From Euborellia annulipes (lineage: Eukaryota; Arthropoda; Insecta; Dermaptera; Anisolabididae), in the NCBI GenBank assembly GCA_023213315.1, contig JAKCPI010002995.1, forward strand, positions 1-64,000: DNA of 64,000 nucleotides, written 5' to 3'. The stretch's first letter is position 1. Every line of letters begins with the position of its first letter. The position numbers and the translations under genes are program-made. Below the pieces are notes generated by a model. It was not told the origin of the DNA. It saw only the letters and a program-made list of their open reading frames with translations, and made no database searches. This document shows, one piece after another, positions 35,301-46,261 of this stretch.

Positions 35301-38300
35301 GCTGACGTTTCGGCCCGAGGTCTAGGCCATCTTCAGAGCCGGCTGGCAATAATCAAAATGTGTAGAAACTTTCAACAACAGCGACAACATTCAGCATGTG
35401 GTCCGCTCACAGCAAAGCGTAGAGAAATGATGATGACGTAGAGAATGATAATATTTGGCTGCATTCGTCTTGTTTTTTTCATGACTCCATCATCATTAAG
35501 CCTACAGCCACAGATCTTTTTCGAATATAGGTTTATTTAAAAGTTAATAATTAAAATATTTTTTTGCTTCGACGCAGTGTTTTTGGGCTCTTGGGGCCTG
35601 TTTTGAAGTTCTTTTGGCTCTCATCGTAATGCCAGTTCTTGGATGGAAATGGTTACTAGGCCTTTCATCCATTCCTTTGTTTGCATTTGCTTTCATCACC
35701 CCAGTAAGTATTTTCATATATTTAATTTTTCGTCAGATTTTATTTATTTTATTATTATTTATTAATTACTCTTTTATTTAATAATTTCTTTTTTGATTAT
35801 TTTAAGTGGCTGCCCGAGAGTGCACGTTTTCATGTCGCGAGCGGCCAAGCTGATAAGGCCCTTGAAACTCTTGAAAAGGTTGCAAAGGAAAACGGAAAAC
35901 CGATGCCTCTTGGTCGTTTAGTGGTCGACGAAATGACAGCTTCTCTTGGAAATCGTGGACGAGTTTCTGACCTTCTCAAACCTTCACTCAGAGTCACCTC
36001 TCTTTTGTTGTGGTTAATTTGGTAAATTTATTTTTATTATTTAATATATGTATATATAACAGACTTTACTATTGCTACTACTGAGTTATATTTTTTGTGA
36101 TATTCTATTTTCCATTGTTGCTTTAGAATTTCTTTAGTAGGTATCCTTAAGGGGGGCATATAGCCCCCCTCTACTTTTTGCTTTTTTTGAATATTAGACA
36201 TACAAATGTTCATTTTTATAAAGAAAGTTATTCTAAATTAAGTGGCTGATTTACAGATTTGAGTCAAACTTTAATTTGTCATTATCTCGAAACTCATGTT
36301 TTGTGCTTATGAATATCTACCACTAAGACCTTCATATCCACTTTTCGAATAATAAAAATTGCCTTCATTAGCCATATTTTTATATCTTTATTTTAATTTA
36401 TTAGGAGCGCCTGTGCATTTTGTTATTATGGACTGGTTCTGATGAGCACAGAATTATATGAAGCAGCTGGATGCCAAAATGTCAGTGCTGCTGCAGCAGC
36501 TGTATCCAATGAGACCGCTGAATGTCATGAACTTACTGCCCAAGATTATATTGATTTATTATGGACCACTTTGGCTGAATTTCCAGGTAATTTTCACTTT
36601 TCTTAAAGAATTACTATTTAACAATTTATCTAATTAATTCCATTTTTTAGGAATATTTGTAACAATTCTTGTCCTTGATCGTTTTGGAAGACGACGAACT
36701 ATGGCTGTACAATTTATAGTCTTTTCTGCTTGTCTTTCATTTTTATTTGTGTGTACAGATAAGTAAGTTTTACAATTTAAAATTTTTATTTTATTTATTA
36801 AAATTATTTAGAACTAAATTAGTAAAAACCACATCTTTTGTTTTAGTCGAATGGCTTTAACGGCGATTTTATTTCTAGCAAGAGGAATTATTGCTGGAGT
36901 TTTTCAAGCAGCATATGTTTATACGCCAGAGGTATATTTATTTTATTTCTACAAAATATATTTTTTATATAATATTAATTAGTTTAATATAGAAGTCGAT
37001 GCAACCAAGGAAATTAAATAAAAAACTTTTATTTAAATTATTAATTGTTGACGTTTAGGTCGCTTAGCACAGCCTTCATCAGTTTTAACAATTAATTGTC
37101 CCTAATGAAGGCCGTGATTAGCGACCGAAACGTCGACAATTAATTAATTAAATAAATGTTTTTATTTAATTTCCTTGGCTGCTCTCATATATCCAATTTA
37201 AATTCAACAGCCACTTTTCATCGCTATTTGAATATTAAATAGTTTTCAAGATCTATTCATTTGATTCATTCATATTTTCTAATAATGATAATTTATATAA
37301 GTATTTTCTGTAGTTTTTTTCAGGTGATGCTGCATCCATTCGTTTCGACCATATGGCCTTTCTTCAGAACCTTGTCTATAATAGGCCTGCATATGGTCGA
37401 AACGAATGGTAAGGTGGCCACAGACCTGAAATTATCAGGGGATTTAATGGGACCGGGAATTATCATGGAAATAAATATCAGAGGAATTTTGAAAAGTATC
37501 AGGGGAATTTTTCGCTCCTTCTAAAGTTATGTCAAATTAGTTTTCGAAATTTTTTATATTTATTTTAATCAGGAAGCTGGAATTGTCGATTTTGAGACTT
37601 TATAAATACATGGTTATTAAACTTGGGTTTCGAGTTTCAATTAGCATTTTTTGTTTTTGCTATGTGACTATTTTCCTGACACTAAAAAAATATAGTATTT
37701 TTCAAACAAGATTTTCTTGGCTCAAGAAATTCGTTGAAACAAATTTTTTTATTGTTATTAATAATTAATTTTCTTTAAAAAAAGAACATCAATTTTTTTG
37801 TTATTGAACAAAAAAATGCCTTTACTTGAAGTAATTATGTGATTATGATAATGTCTAAATTTATGTTTGAAAGAAGAAAAAGAAAAATATAAATAAATGT
37901 TTTTTATTTGTAAAAATTACATTCTCTGGCCTTCTTCAGATACAATCCAGCTAACAATTATAAAATTATAAAGATTGTCACAGATTTAACAACCTTTATA
38001 ATCTTAGCTGAATTATACCTGAAGAAGGCCACTGAATGAGTGGCCGAAACCTCGTAATTTTTACAAATAAACCACAGTTAAACCGAAAATCAAATTCCTT
38101 TACTAATGTTAACAACTGTAAAAGCCTAAACTCCAAAATTCAGATTTTATATGCATGGGCGTCCGCAGGGGGGCAACCAGGCACTTGCCCCCCCCCTGGA
38201 AAATTAAAATGATAGAAAAAAATGCATAAAACAAAAAAAAATACAAAAAAACCTTTCACAGTATACATCCACCTTGCCGCGGTGAGAAAGCTTTAAATAC

Positions 38301-39381
38301 TAAGAGATGTATAACATTATTAATATCAAAATACGTTTTTTTTAACTTATCTGGAAGTAACTTGCCCCCCCCTGCAAAAAATCCTTGCCCCCCCCTGCAA
38401 AAAATCCTGCGGACGCCCTTGTTTATATGACTAATAATGCTAATTGTAAAGATGAATTAAATAATGACTCACTTTTGTTTTTTTTTAAACTCACACTTTT
38501 TCTCATTCACACTCACACTCCCACACACATTTACAGTCTTTTCGGCAACTTAAGCCATTTAAGACTTTACGATAACCGTTAATTATTAATATATCTATTT
38601 GGGGTCCAGGCATTTCTATTTAAGCCATTTGGATACCAAATGGCTTAAATAAAATCATCTGACTGCCTGGGGTCCGAACCCGCGACGTTCGGTATAGTAG
38701 GTAGGCACGCTACCAACTACACCAAGCCCCAGGGCATAATGACTCGCTTATTTTTGAACACATTTTATACAATAAATTAAAATTTGGCATTTTTTTAGGT
38801 ATATCCCACTACTCTTCGAGCTGTAGGCGTTGGAACTTGTTCAGCTATGGCGAGATTCGGTGCTATGATTACCCCATATGTAGCACAGGTAATAATTCGA
38901 AATACATTTTTGTCCTCTTGATTCACAAACATTAGATACTACCACTGAACTTTAGGTAACTCGATTGCTTACATCTAAGTTATACTTTTTCTCTTTTTCT
39001 CAGTGGAAAACATATTGATAGAAGATTTGAAATTTTAAATATAACATTACTCTGAATAGCTATGTCCAGCGAGAAATTTTTATCGGGTCAATAAAAGAGG
39101 CTGTCTAGAAATAATACTATGAATGCTTTAACAATTAGCCGGAAACGTTTTGATTATTAGCATAAAGTGTACTTTTTTTTAACACTCACACTTGTTCTCA
39201 TTCACATTCACAAATTCTTAAGATGTATTATTATAATTAATTAATTTTTCAGGTTTTAATGCAAACATCCCTCTCGGCTGCGACTGGAGTTTATACGTCC
39301 ACGGCGCTTTTAGCAGCTGTTGCCTGCTATTGTCTTCCAATTGAGACCAAAGGCCGAGCAATGTCTGAAAACGCTACTTGA
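29397..39381 (+). CDS. SVOP: SVOP-like major facilitator superfamily transporter, 13 exons
   Basis: Vertebrate SVOP is a synaptic-vesicle membrane protein related to SV2 and organic-ion transporters; its substrate is unsettled. Exons: 29397-29448, 29672-29836, 30946-31130, 31206-31277, 31347-31471, 32110-32173, 35578-35703, 35807-36021, 36405-36586, 36651-36762, 36847-36931, 38799-38888, 39253-39381, giving 533 residues (human about 548). All junctions are GT-AG and in phase. Landmarks: [10 protein letters not shown] before TM1, [10 protein letters not shown] (MFS motif A), [27 protein letters not shown], a large loop after TM7 with NVS and NET glycosylation sites, [26 protein letters not shown] and PIETKGR at the C-terminus. 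The first exon ([11 protein letters not shown]) rests only on an ATG, a donor and matching phase. Intron 6 (3.4 kb) holds a mariner remnant. Orthology to SVOP rather than SV2 is supported by length and the short loop. Confidence 0.93.
29915..30180. repeat. Foldback hairpin followed by a SINE tail fragment
   Basis: AAAAATCTGGTGTGACTGG to TGTCACACCAGATTTTTTG (29918-30010) is the hairpin. The next part (about 30050-30180) is the minus-strand SINE tail (CACACTCACATTCACACA, GTCTTTTCGGCAACTTAGG). Both lie in an intron of the SVOP-like gene. Confidence 0.65.
30184..30442. mobile_element. hAT-type element with poly-G/poly-C ends
   Basis: The ends are CAGGGGCGAATTAA and, inverted, TTAATCCGCCCCTG. Flanks are TA-repeat sequence, so the duplication cannot be read. 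The interior matches 21774-22021 in inverted order (AAATTGCATTAATCCGC near the right end). A SINE fragment in plus orientation follows at about 30468-30625. Confidence 0.65.
32405..32935 (-). repeat. Foldback repeat, minus orientation
   Basis: The copy starts at the tail (TTTACTTTCTCTTATC), passes AAGTACTAGTACTTTACTG, and ends at the hairpin (AATCTGGTGTCACAAGC to GACAGACCAGATTTTTTT). It lies in the long intron 6 of the SVOP-like gene. Confidence 0.7.
33111..33670. repeat. Foldback repeat with a hairpin at each end
   Basis: A hairpin at 33111-33205 is followed by TCGACATATATTTAGTTTCC, a minus-orientation body, then GAAACTAAATATATGTCGAC and a shortened second hairpin (TCTGGCGCGACAGGCACACC). 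Two hairpins flanking one body show the family can exist in a terminal-repeat arrangement. Confidence 0.65.
33851..34233. mobile_element. TIR element, ends TGTGATGC
   Basis: The inverted ends match over about 35 bp (GAAAAGTGAAAAGGGACCTC and its inverse, one base indel apart). I see no clear target duplication and no coding frame. It lies in intron 6 of the SVOP-like gene. Confidence 0.6.
34293..34930 (+). mobile_element. Mariner-type transposon, internally deleted
   Basis: TA flanks CAGGGTTTCCCAAAATGAAA on the left and its inverse (ending GGGACACCCTG) on the right. The inverted repeats extend over about 110 bp. Between them is a transposase remnant: [14 protein letters not shown] (the D-containing core typical of Tc1/mariner DDE transposases) followed by [13 protein letters not shown]. 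The N-terminal DNA-binding region and much of the catalytic domain are missing and a C run disturbs the frame near 34530. This copy cannot make an enzyme. Confidence 0.85.
35225..35515. mobile_element. Inverted-repeat element carrying a hammerhead-like motif
   Basis: The ends TTAATGATGATGGATTCATG and the inverse near 35480-35515 pair over more than 50 bp through AACAAGACGAATGCAGCC. Inside the left part lies a minus-strand motif with an intact hammerhead core (35299-35341). It sits in intron 6 of the SVOP-like gene. Confidence 0.75.
35299..35341 (-). ncRNA. Hammerhead-ribozyme-like motif, intact core
   Basis: Order on the minus strand: CGGCT (stem I), CTGAAGA, stem II GGCC/GGCC with an 8-9 nt loop, GAAAC, GTC, AGCCG (stem I partner). 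All invariant core residues of the type I hammerhead are present. Stem III would be only the self-complementary ACGT, so cleavage in one molecule is doubtful and a dimer would be needed. Confidence 0.6.
37000..37185. mobile_element. Palindrome with two outward hammerhead-like motifs
   Basis: The outer arms are AACCAAGGAAATTAAATAAA and its inverse. Inside are two motifs, one per strand, sharing the central AATTAATTG stem. Minus copy (37040-37096): CTGATGA intact, but TAAAC replaces GAAAC. Plus copy (37090-37145): GAAAC-GTC intact, but CTAATGA replaces CTGATGA. Stem I pairs over about 10 bp in both. It lies in intron 11 of the SVOP-like gene. Confidence 0.7.
37327..37412. repeat. Short palindrome with decayed hammerhead-like motif
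   Basis: The arms CCATTCGTTTCGACCATATG and the inverse flank a 30-bp centre. On the minus strand CTGAAGA, GGCC/GGTC and GAAAC are present, but GAA stands where GTC is expected. Confidence 0.55.
37905..38075. mobile_element. Inverted-repeat element with hammerhead-like motif
   Basis: The arms are TTATTTGTAAAAATTAC and its inverse. The plus motif at 38011-38060 has CTGAAGA, a perfect 7-bp stem II (GGCCACT/AGTGGCC), GAAAC and then CTC in place of GTC, which keeps the required U and C. The left arm carries a truncated CTGAAGAAGGCC on the minus strand. Confidence 0.65.
38154..38421. mobile_element. hAT-type element
   Basis: The ends are CATGGGCGTCCGCAGG and, inverted, CCTGCGGACGCCCTTG, with an exact TTTATATG duplication (38146-38153 and 38422-38429). 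It has G and C runs near the ends and a short direct repeat TTGCCCCCCCCTGCAAAAAA at the right. It lies in intron 11 of the SVOP-like gene. Confidence 0.85.
38471..38735 (-). repeat. tRNA-derived SINE, complete
   Basis: The SINE is complete from the T-rich tail and CAC-rich stretch through the body (GGGGTCCAGGCATTTCTATT) to the B box (GGTCCGAACCCGCGACG) and head ending CCCCAGGGC. ATAATGACTC flanks it at 38461-38470 and 38736-38745, as expected of LINE-mediated insertion. Confidence 0.8.
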
Positions 39382-40049
39382 ACAAGATAATTTTTTTTTT
39401 AATTTTATTTATTATTTATTTATTTATTTACATTATTTTATAACAATTAAAAACACCTTTGGGTTATAGGAATTTCACAAAATTTTCACGTAGAGAATAA
39501 TTAAAACGAAGTGTTGTTATATTTACACTTGAAAAGCACCCAAAGATATTCAGTAGAATAATAGTATTTTTTTAAATGATATTAATCGAAAAGAGGTGAT
39601 ATTATTTTTATTAAAGGTGCTCTATCTATTTAGTATTAATAAAAAATTTTACTCATTATAAAGCTCTAGAGAAAAAATTAAGCCGTCCTTATTTTAATTT
39701 TTTAACGGGATTTTATTTTCATTTACTCTTTCGTCTACACCCTATAATTGGGAATATTTTGTAAAATTTAAACATTTAAAGAGTTTCATGCTTTTGAAAA
39801 AATTGATAGTTTCAATAATATTTACACTTTAACTACAATGGAATAACTTAACAATAGTCTGGTGGACAGTGTTTTTAGTTTATTCAACCCTTAGCAGGAT
39901 CTCCTAAATAAATTCTTAAAGTTTTGTCATTTGTGACCGTACACATGAAAATGTACAAAATCTTCACTGGGCTAAACTTTCAGGAGATTTACTAAAAAAA
40001 GTTCAAAAAAATCGATTTTTTTTTTATTACTGATTCCGATTCTCTAGTT

Positions 40050-40220
40050 CAGGGCCGGATCTAGGGGGGGGGGCAGACATCAGGGGGCGGCAATTAAAGA
40101 AAGATTTACTAAAAAAAAGGTAAAATGATATGAATTTTAAAAAGAAAATCTTAAGAAGTGGGCGGCAAATTAAATTTTGCCCCCCCCCCCCCTAAAAAAA
40201 ATCTCCTAGTTCCGGCCCTG
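40050..40220. mobile_element. hAT-type element, CAGGGCCGGATCTAGG family
   Basis: The ends are CAGGGCCGGATCTAGG and, inverted, CCTAGTTCCGGCCCTG, with an exact CTCTAGTT duplication (40042-40049 and 40221-40228). The body contains GGGGGCGGCAATTAAAGAAA. A sister copy with a different target lies at 55319-55508. Confidence 0.85.
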
Positions 40221-40726
40221 CTCTAGTTATTCATCTTATATGATGAAATATTCGATTCATCAGAATCAATGTATTTTATATCAAAAAATTGAAAAAACTA
40301 AGACAAAGGTGAGATAAGAGAAAAGGGACCAAACAAAATTTAAACTATTTTTCTCAAAACTAGGTTTTTCATAACCAAAATTTAAAAATTTCTATCTCCC
40401 AAACAAAAAAGATAAAAAATTCTACAAATACCGGCTTGCTAAGCAGGATGTTTTCTGCACAGAAAGCAGAAAAACTCAATTTTGACCCCGATGAAGTATA
40501 TATATGGTATATATATACAATTTTTTTTTATTTTTATAGCAAATTTAACCATTTTTCAACTACTTATAAATGATATTTATTTAATACTGTTCATAAAATA
40601 CTCGGGAAAATAACAATATTTAAACTATTGAAAAAAATGAACCTAGTCAATATATTTAACTTCCATTTTTTTCTTCCTAAACTTTTTTTAGAGAATATTA
40701 ATTTATTTATTAATGTATTAATATTA

Positions 40727-40886
40727 CAGTAGAGTCTTGCTAATCAGGACTTCGATACTCCAGCATACCGGCTAATCTGGGGTGTTCAATTTTAAATTAA
40801 ATATTAAATGTTAGTCGGTCATCCGGCATTTTCAGAATCCAGCAGAGAGCCGGTCACGTTTAGGCCGGATTAACAAGACTCTACTG
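40727..40886. mobile_element. Pogo-like MITE
   Basis: CAGTAGAGTCTTGCTAATC and its near inverse are flanked by TA. The 160-bp body is non-coding. The end sequence resembles pogo/Tigger-type elements. Confidence 0.75.
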
Positions 40887-41355
40887 TATCAAGTTTCTCA
40901 TGATATTTAATTTTTTAAAGGGAAAATGTAATGTTTTTAATTTATACTTCTTTGTATAAAATATTTATAATAAAGTGAAAAAAAGAAGTTTACCTTAATA
41001 TTTTTCTGTGATTTTCTGATTTCCCCAGTGATATTTTTTTTAAGAATATGTATTTGTAGAAAAGATACTGTAATTATGAGAAATAGTTTAAAAAATTTTT
41101 GATTACGACTCTGATTAAAAAAACTACGCGACTGATTTAGGACAGGATCTTTGATTTGCGACTTGTTAGTGAGATTGTCTCTAATTTTTATTATCAAATT
41201 TGAGATGACTAATCATATGCTGAAAATACAAGTTTATCTTTTTCTTTATTAATAAAATTATAAAAATTAATAAATAATTAACATATATATAATATATATT
41301 ATAAATGAATATCAGCAAGCTCTTTAGAGAGTTTTTTTGATTGCATTTGTTTAAA

Positions 41356-44300
41356 TTAATTAAAAATATGTACATCCGATTTAGCCGATGCTGAAGCTGA
41401 AGCAGATACTTTTGTTTTGGTTCGCACTGGATTTTCGCCAGACATTCTTCTAAGATCGAATATTTCATCGATTTTAATTGAATCGCCATCATTACGATCG
41501 TGTGTCGTGTGTGAAGGTCCGCCTCCTACGGTCAGCGATCCTGAACCGGATTGTGCAAACCCTTTAACAATAAGAAGAATATTAATTAATAAGGTTGGGA
41601 CCCCCCCCCAATTGTCATAACGTCAACATCTCAAATTCCTTAAATATTTTTGACTAATTTATTAGATATATGTTTCAGAAATAAATAATTCTATACATTC
41701 GGAGAGTATGATAATCGCAAATACCAGCACGACAGGGCAGAACGCCCAACTTTTGATTATTTCAAATTAAAAATTGATTTTGTTATTATTATTAATCCTA
41801 CTATTATGTTAACAAATTATTTTTATATAAGATTATCCTGTGATTGATTTGTTTAATGACTTTTCAAATAATAGCTGTATATTCAATTAATTTTGATAAA
41901 TATGCATGAATTATACCAAATAATCAGAGAGAATCTGATTTTATGATTTATTAAAACAATATAAAATTTTATATTAAATTAAAAACTACTAATTTCGAGG
42001 ACTTCTTCAAATATCCCTTCCAAGATTTACATACAATATAACAATAATTCAAGTTTTTTAGTAAGCTATAATAAATAAAGTTTATTTTTTTTTTAAATGG
42101 TCCATAAATGATTCGTTTACTTTAGAAACATCCTTCAACATCCATAGATTTAGTATGCAATTTACCGGTTTTCTGAAATAAACTATTCAAATAAGGAAAA
42201 AGTGAAAAAAATTAAATATTATTGCTTTTATAAATAAGAAATTATATATAATATTTAAGATTTATTATATATATCGCGTAGATAAGCCGCGAAACGGAAA
42301 TTTATATAATTAGATATTACTTCATGTACCCGAAAAAAGATGTAAGTGTGCCCTTACTGGGGCACACTGAGCGCAAATCGGTGGATCCGTGGTTCGACTC
42401 CCGGCGGCACATTTTTTTTCGGGTACATGAAGTAATATCTAATTATATATATTATTGCTTTTTTATAAGTAGTTTCTCAAGCTTAATAAGACCCTGCACA
42501 ACATTGCCACAAATTCCTCCCTCGACCAGGCGCTATCTAGATTGACTAATTGAGAATAACTCTTATTAATGGGCTTTAATAATTTCTTATTTATACTATA
42601 TTTGTTCTGAAATTTCCAATGCATTTTTTAAAAAGTATTGGTTGCTAAATAGTAAAACTTGAATTATTGATTTTTATCATTTCAATTTGTTTATTTAGTA
42701 GCTAACTTACCATCATGCAGTGGTTCAATTCCTCCAGCGGAACCGGAACCACCTGCACCTTCTAATAATGAACTGGTATGTGTGTAACTGTCGCTTGAAC
42801 TAGGCGCTTGTGTTGGGGGTGGTTGATAATGACCACCACCATGAACATTGCCTTGTACATTTGAGTATGACGGTGGAGGTGGTGGTGGTGGTTGTTGATA
42901 ATGCGCTCCTCCATTCGCTTGAGCATTAGCTTGTGCATTAGCATTTGAGTATACTGGTGGTGGTGGTGGTGGAGCTACATACCCTCCTGCATTTGCTTGA
43001 GAATTCGCCTGAGAATAAACTGGGGGTGGTGGAGGAGGTGGTTGTACATATCCTACTCCATTCGCATGTGCATTTGCTTGAGCATTGGCATTTGAGTATA
43101 CTGCTGGTGGTGGAGGAGGCTGTGCGTAGTTCCCTCCTGCATTCGCTTGAGCATTTGCCTGAGAATTAGCATATGATTGTCCTCCATAAACTCCAGGATT
43201 ATATCCTTGACTTCCTGCATTGGCTTGAGCATTAGCGTTACTATTAACTCCTGAATTTCCATAGTATTGGCTTTGGGCATTTGAATTAGCATTGGCATAA
43301 GATGCTCCGCCACCACCACCTCCACCGCCACCTCCTGCTGCTGAAGAAGCATGAGATGTACTAAGACTTCCAGAAATTCCTAATAGGTTTCCACCCAAAT
43401 TGAAGCTATGAGAGTGTGCTTGGGCTCCATTGCCATGAGAGAATAATCCAAGAGGATCGATGACTTTCTGCGCACCACCAAGAAGACCGCCGATCAATCC
43501 TCGTCGTACTCTGTTTCCTGCAATATTAAATTAAAATTTTTACTAACAACACTCAAGCAAATCACTCACTCATTAGACCAAGGTTAGATATAATCAATTT
43601 TAAAATAATAATAAACCTCCTTGGCCGTGAAAAAATGGAAATGAATCCTCTCTTTTGTTTAAACCAGTTCCATCAGTGATTCTTAAAGGACAAGGGGAGG
43701 GGAAGTTTTTTTTTTAACCTAATTATACTTACAATTGTTAGAGACATATTTAGATGACATGAATGCACCCTTTACAATTGAATGGGATAAAACCATAGGT
43801 GCCCACGAAGAGAGAACGCTTGGTTGCCCCTCCCCCATTCCAGCCCTGGGAAATCCTTAAAAACTGACTTAATAGAGAAAATAATAATAGTAATATTCTT
43901 TTGGTTGTTTCATGTTTTTTTAGAGATTTCGCATCTATTTAAAGAAAAAGCAATTTTTTTTAATCTGGAGAATCTCTGTATAGAACTCGTGACTCCTTCC
44001 ACCCTCTAACTTTTTTATGTAATTGTAGGATGTACAAGATTATCCACTTTAGGAATTTCGAAGTTTACTCGTATTGGATTCAGATGTTATGAATAAATTA
44101 GAAATAAAAATATTTTAGTTTTTTTTAGGAAATTTAACATTTTGTCATGATGAATTAGAAATAAAAAAAAAAAATATTTTTATTTCTAATTTATTCATAA
44201 CACTTGAATCCAGTACTTCGGTAAACTTCGGACTTGCTACTATTTAAAGTTCTTCCTTAATTAAATAATATTACTTGTAAATTTTAGTCCTTAACTTTCT

Positions 44301-45531
44301 ATTACTTAAGCAATTGCTGGGGGGGGGAGAATATATGGATCCCCTCCCCCACCCCACCCCCTGAACTCCCGAAAAATTATAAATAAAGAGAAATATATAT
44401 AGAGTAAACATGGTCTTTCAATTTTAAATAAGCTCATTGCTAGAAATTATAAAAAATATTTTATATTTTTTCTTTTGGGGGGAGGGTCCCATCATTCGAT
44501 TAGCCCCTCCCCCAACCCACCTGAAAAAAATTTCTGGTACGGCCCTGCTTGTTAGTGTTAGTTAATTAAATATATGACTTTCTTCAGGGCCGAAGCCAGA
44601 ATATCTCTTCAGGAGGAGGATTCGGATGATTCAAGACGTAATTCCTTTCTCCCAAATTAATACATTTTTTAAGAATTTTTTTTTATAATTTCTTAGAGTA
44701 TTTAAAATTTTAACACCTTATTTCTCACTATTTTTTATTTATAATTTTCAGGAGTCAACGGAGAGGGGGAGGGGCGGATGTTGCACCCCATATTCAGACC
44801 CTAGTTTTCTTTAAATAAAAACGCCTTTTCGAAACCTTAAATTTATTTCACCTGTTTTATCTTTTTTTTTTTTTAAATAATGAAGAGGGCAATACCTCCC
44901 TATCCCCTTTCAAATTACTTCATCCCCCCGACAATCTTCTTAGTGATCTAATAAAAAAATAATAATAATAATACATTTTATAATAATTACAAGGTGCCTA
45001 TAAAGGAAATGTCCTTTCTGGTTGGTTTATATGATCACTGGTCAACATAAGCAGTGGCGTCATTTCAACTTTTTCTTGGGGGGAGGGGGTGGCAAACTTT
45101 TTTTTCTTAAAATTTACTTACACATAGGTATCTGAAATTTGGCCAAAAAATATTTAATTAATTACTTTTTTAATTTTTTGCAGTTTATATACCCGTTGAT
45201 ATAGGCTCTATTTTGAAATATTTTATTTAGAATAATATAAAATTTAAAAAAGATCAAAGCCCCGTGGAGGGCCGGGGGGGTGCCAAATGACTCCTCTGAA
45301 CATTTAACTTAATTTATGTATTAAAAAAAAAAAAAAAAACTTGATCTCATCAAATGCATATATGGCAATGAAATTGTACGTGAAATTTATTCAAATATTA
45401 TTTTTCTTTATTTCTATTGATTTTCCTCCTTTCATTTCTCTCTCTTTCTTACCATGATCTCGATAAAGATTAGATCCATATGATAAACACAGACACAAAC
45501 ATAGCACAATCAACACTTTGCCAGTAGGCAT
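41356..45531 (-). CDS. Secreted low-complexity Asn/Ala-, Gly- and Pro-rich protein
   Basis: Three exons (minus): 45531-45453, 43517-42711, 41561-41356, in phase with GT-AG junctions, about 364 residues. The first exon gives MPTGKVLIVLCLCLCLSYG, a clear signal peptide. After a basic RVRR site come GLIGGLLGG and a Gly run. Then at least four modules of the type YSNANAQANA alternate with QPPPPPPP. A Gly/Ser region follows, and the C-terminus includes KVSASASASAKSDVHIFN. Such composition suits an extracellular structural, adhesive or cuticle-associated protein; no named family is recognised. A TATAAAA lies about 60 bp upstream of the ATG. Intron 2 contains a tRNA-bearing palindrome. A further small exon in intron 2 cannot be excluded. 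Confidence 0.8.
42303..42451. mobile_element. Perfect palindrome enclosing a tRNA-like core
   Basis: The left arm (42303-42338) and right arm (42412-42451) are exact inverses over about 36 bp: TATAATTAGATATTACTTCA, then TGTACCCGAAAAAA. Between them, 42346-42410 begins GTGCC and ends GGCAC, which pair like an acceptor stem, and contains TGGTTCGACTCC, a polymerase III B box. No normal anticodon arm is evident. It lies in intron 2 of the Asn/Ala-rich gene. Confidence 0.75.
45052..45298. mobile_element. Probable hAT-type element
   Basis: The ends are CAGTGGCGTCATTTCAAC and, inverted, CCAAATGACTCCTCTG. The flanks AACATAAG and AACATTTA match only partly. The ends resemble 3400-3644. It lies in intron 1 of the Asn/Ala-rich gene. 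Confidence 0.5.
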
Positions 45532-45586
45532 TTTGCACAAAGAGAGACCAAAGAAAGACTGTTCTAGGAGTTGACTGACAATTCGT

Positions 45587-45593
45587 TTTATAC
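45587..45593 (-). promoter_or_regulatory. TATA box of the Asn/Ala-rich gene
   Basis: TATAAAA on the minus strand lies 56 bp upstream of the start codon. A TCAGT initiator-like motif at 45574-45578 is closer to the TATA box than usual, so the exact start of transcription is uncertain. Confidence 0.5.
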
Positions 45594-46261
45594 ACTTCTC
45601 TTCGCTTCGAGAGATTAATAATTACACTGGTGGCAGAGTGACGTCATATGAAGCAGGTTTATCCACAAAGGCTACGTCAAAATGAAAGAATTTAATTTTT
45701 TTTTCTCATATAGGAAAGACTTTTTAGGTTTAGGTCCCTTCAAGGACGACGAGAGAGTTTATTCTGATTTTTACACCTAAATGACATCATTCAACAATAC
45801 CATACGCATCCTGTTAAAGAATCAGGGACTTAACTATGGCTATATGAACTTTCAACAGACAGGGACCACTAGCATCCAAGTTACATACAAATTTTATCAT
45901 ATAAATTTATAATGTTAATGATATATAAATTTATTTTGAAAACAGATATGACAACCAATTTGGGTTTATACCTTCTATAGGAGAAAGGGGTTTATTCCCC
46001 CCCCCCACCTAAATATTTTATTTTATTTAAAGAAAAATTACTAGGCCTCTATAATAATTTATTTATTGTATAATGGCCTAATGATTCAGGAGGAAACAAA
46101 AGGTGTATTAACCTTTATTACTATAATCGGTTATTCTTGAAATAAAGGAATTGAAAAATTATATCTTTTTTCATTAACTAAGTAGAGCTTTGCTTGAAAA
46201 ATTTGTAGTTTTTTCAAACAACGTTCTGTAAATTAGACAGTCAATATATCGTTTAAGATAG

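Larger units (their letters stand above)
39382..41355. other. Spacer downstream of SVOP-like gene
   Basis: The first 300 bases should be the 3' untranslated region, with AATAAA-type sequence near 39636. A hAT element (40050-40220) and a pogo-like MITE (40727-40886) follow. No gene was seen in the rest. Confidence 0.5.

Noticed and set aside
42762..43352. Other-frame open readings over the Asn/Ala-rich exon
   Set aside because: They are shadows of the repetitive exon 43517-42711; only the chosen frame joins the signal peptide exon in phase.
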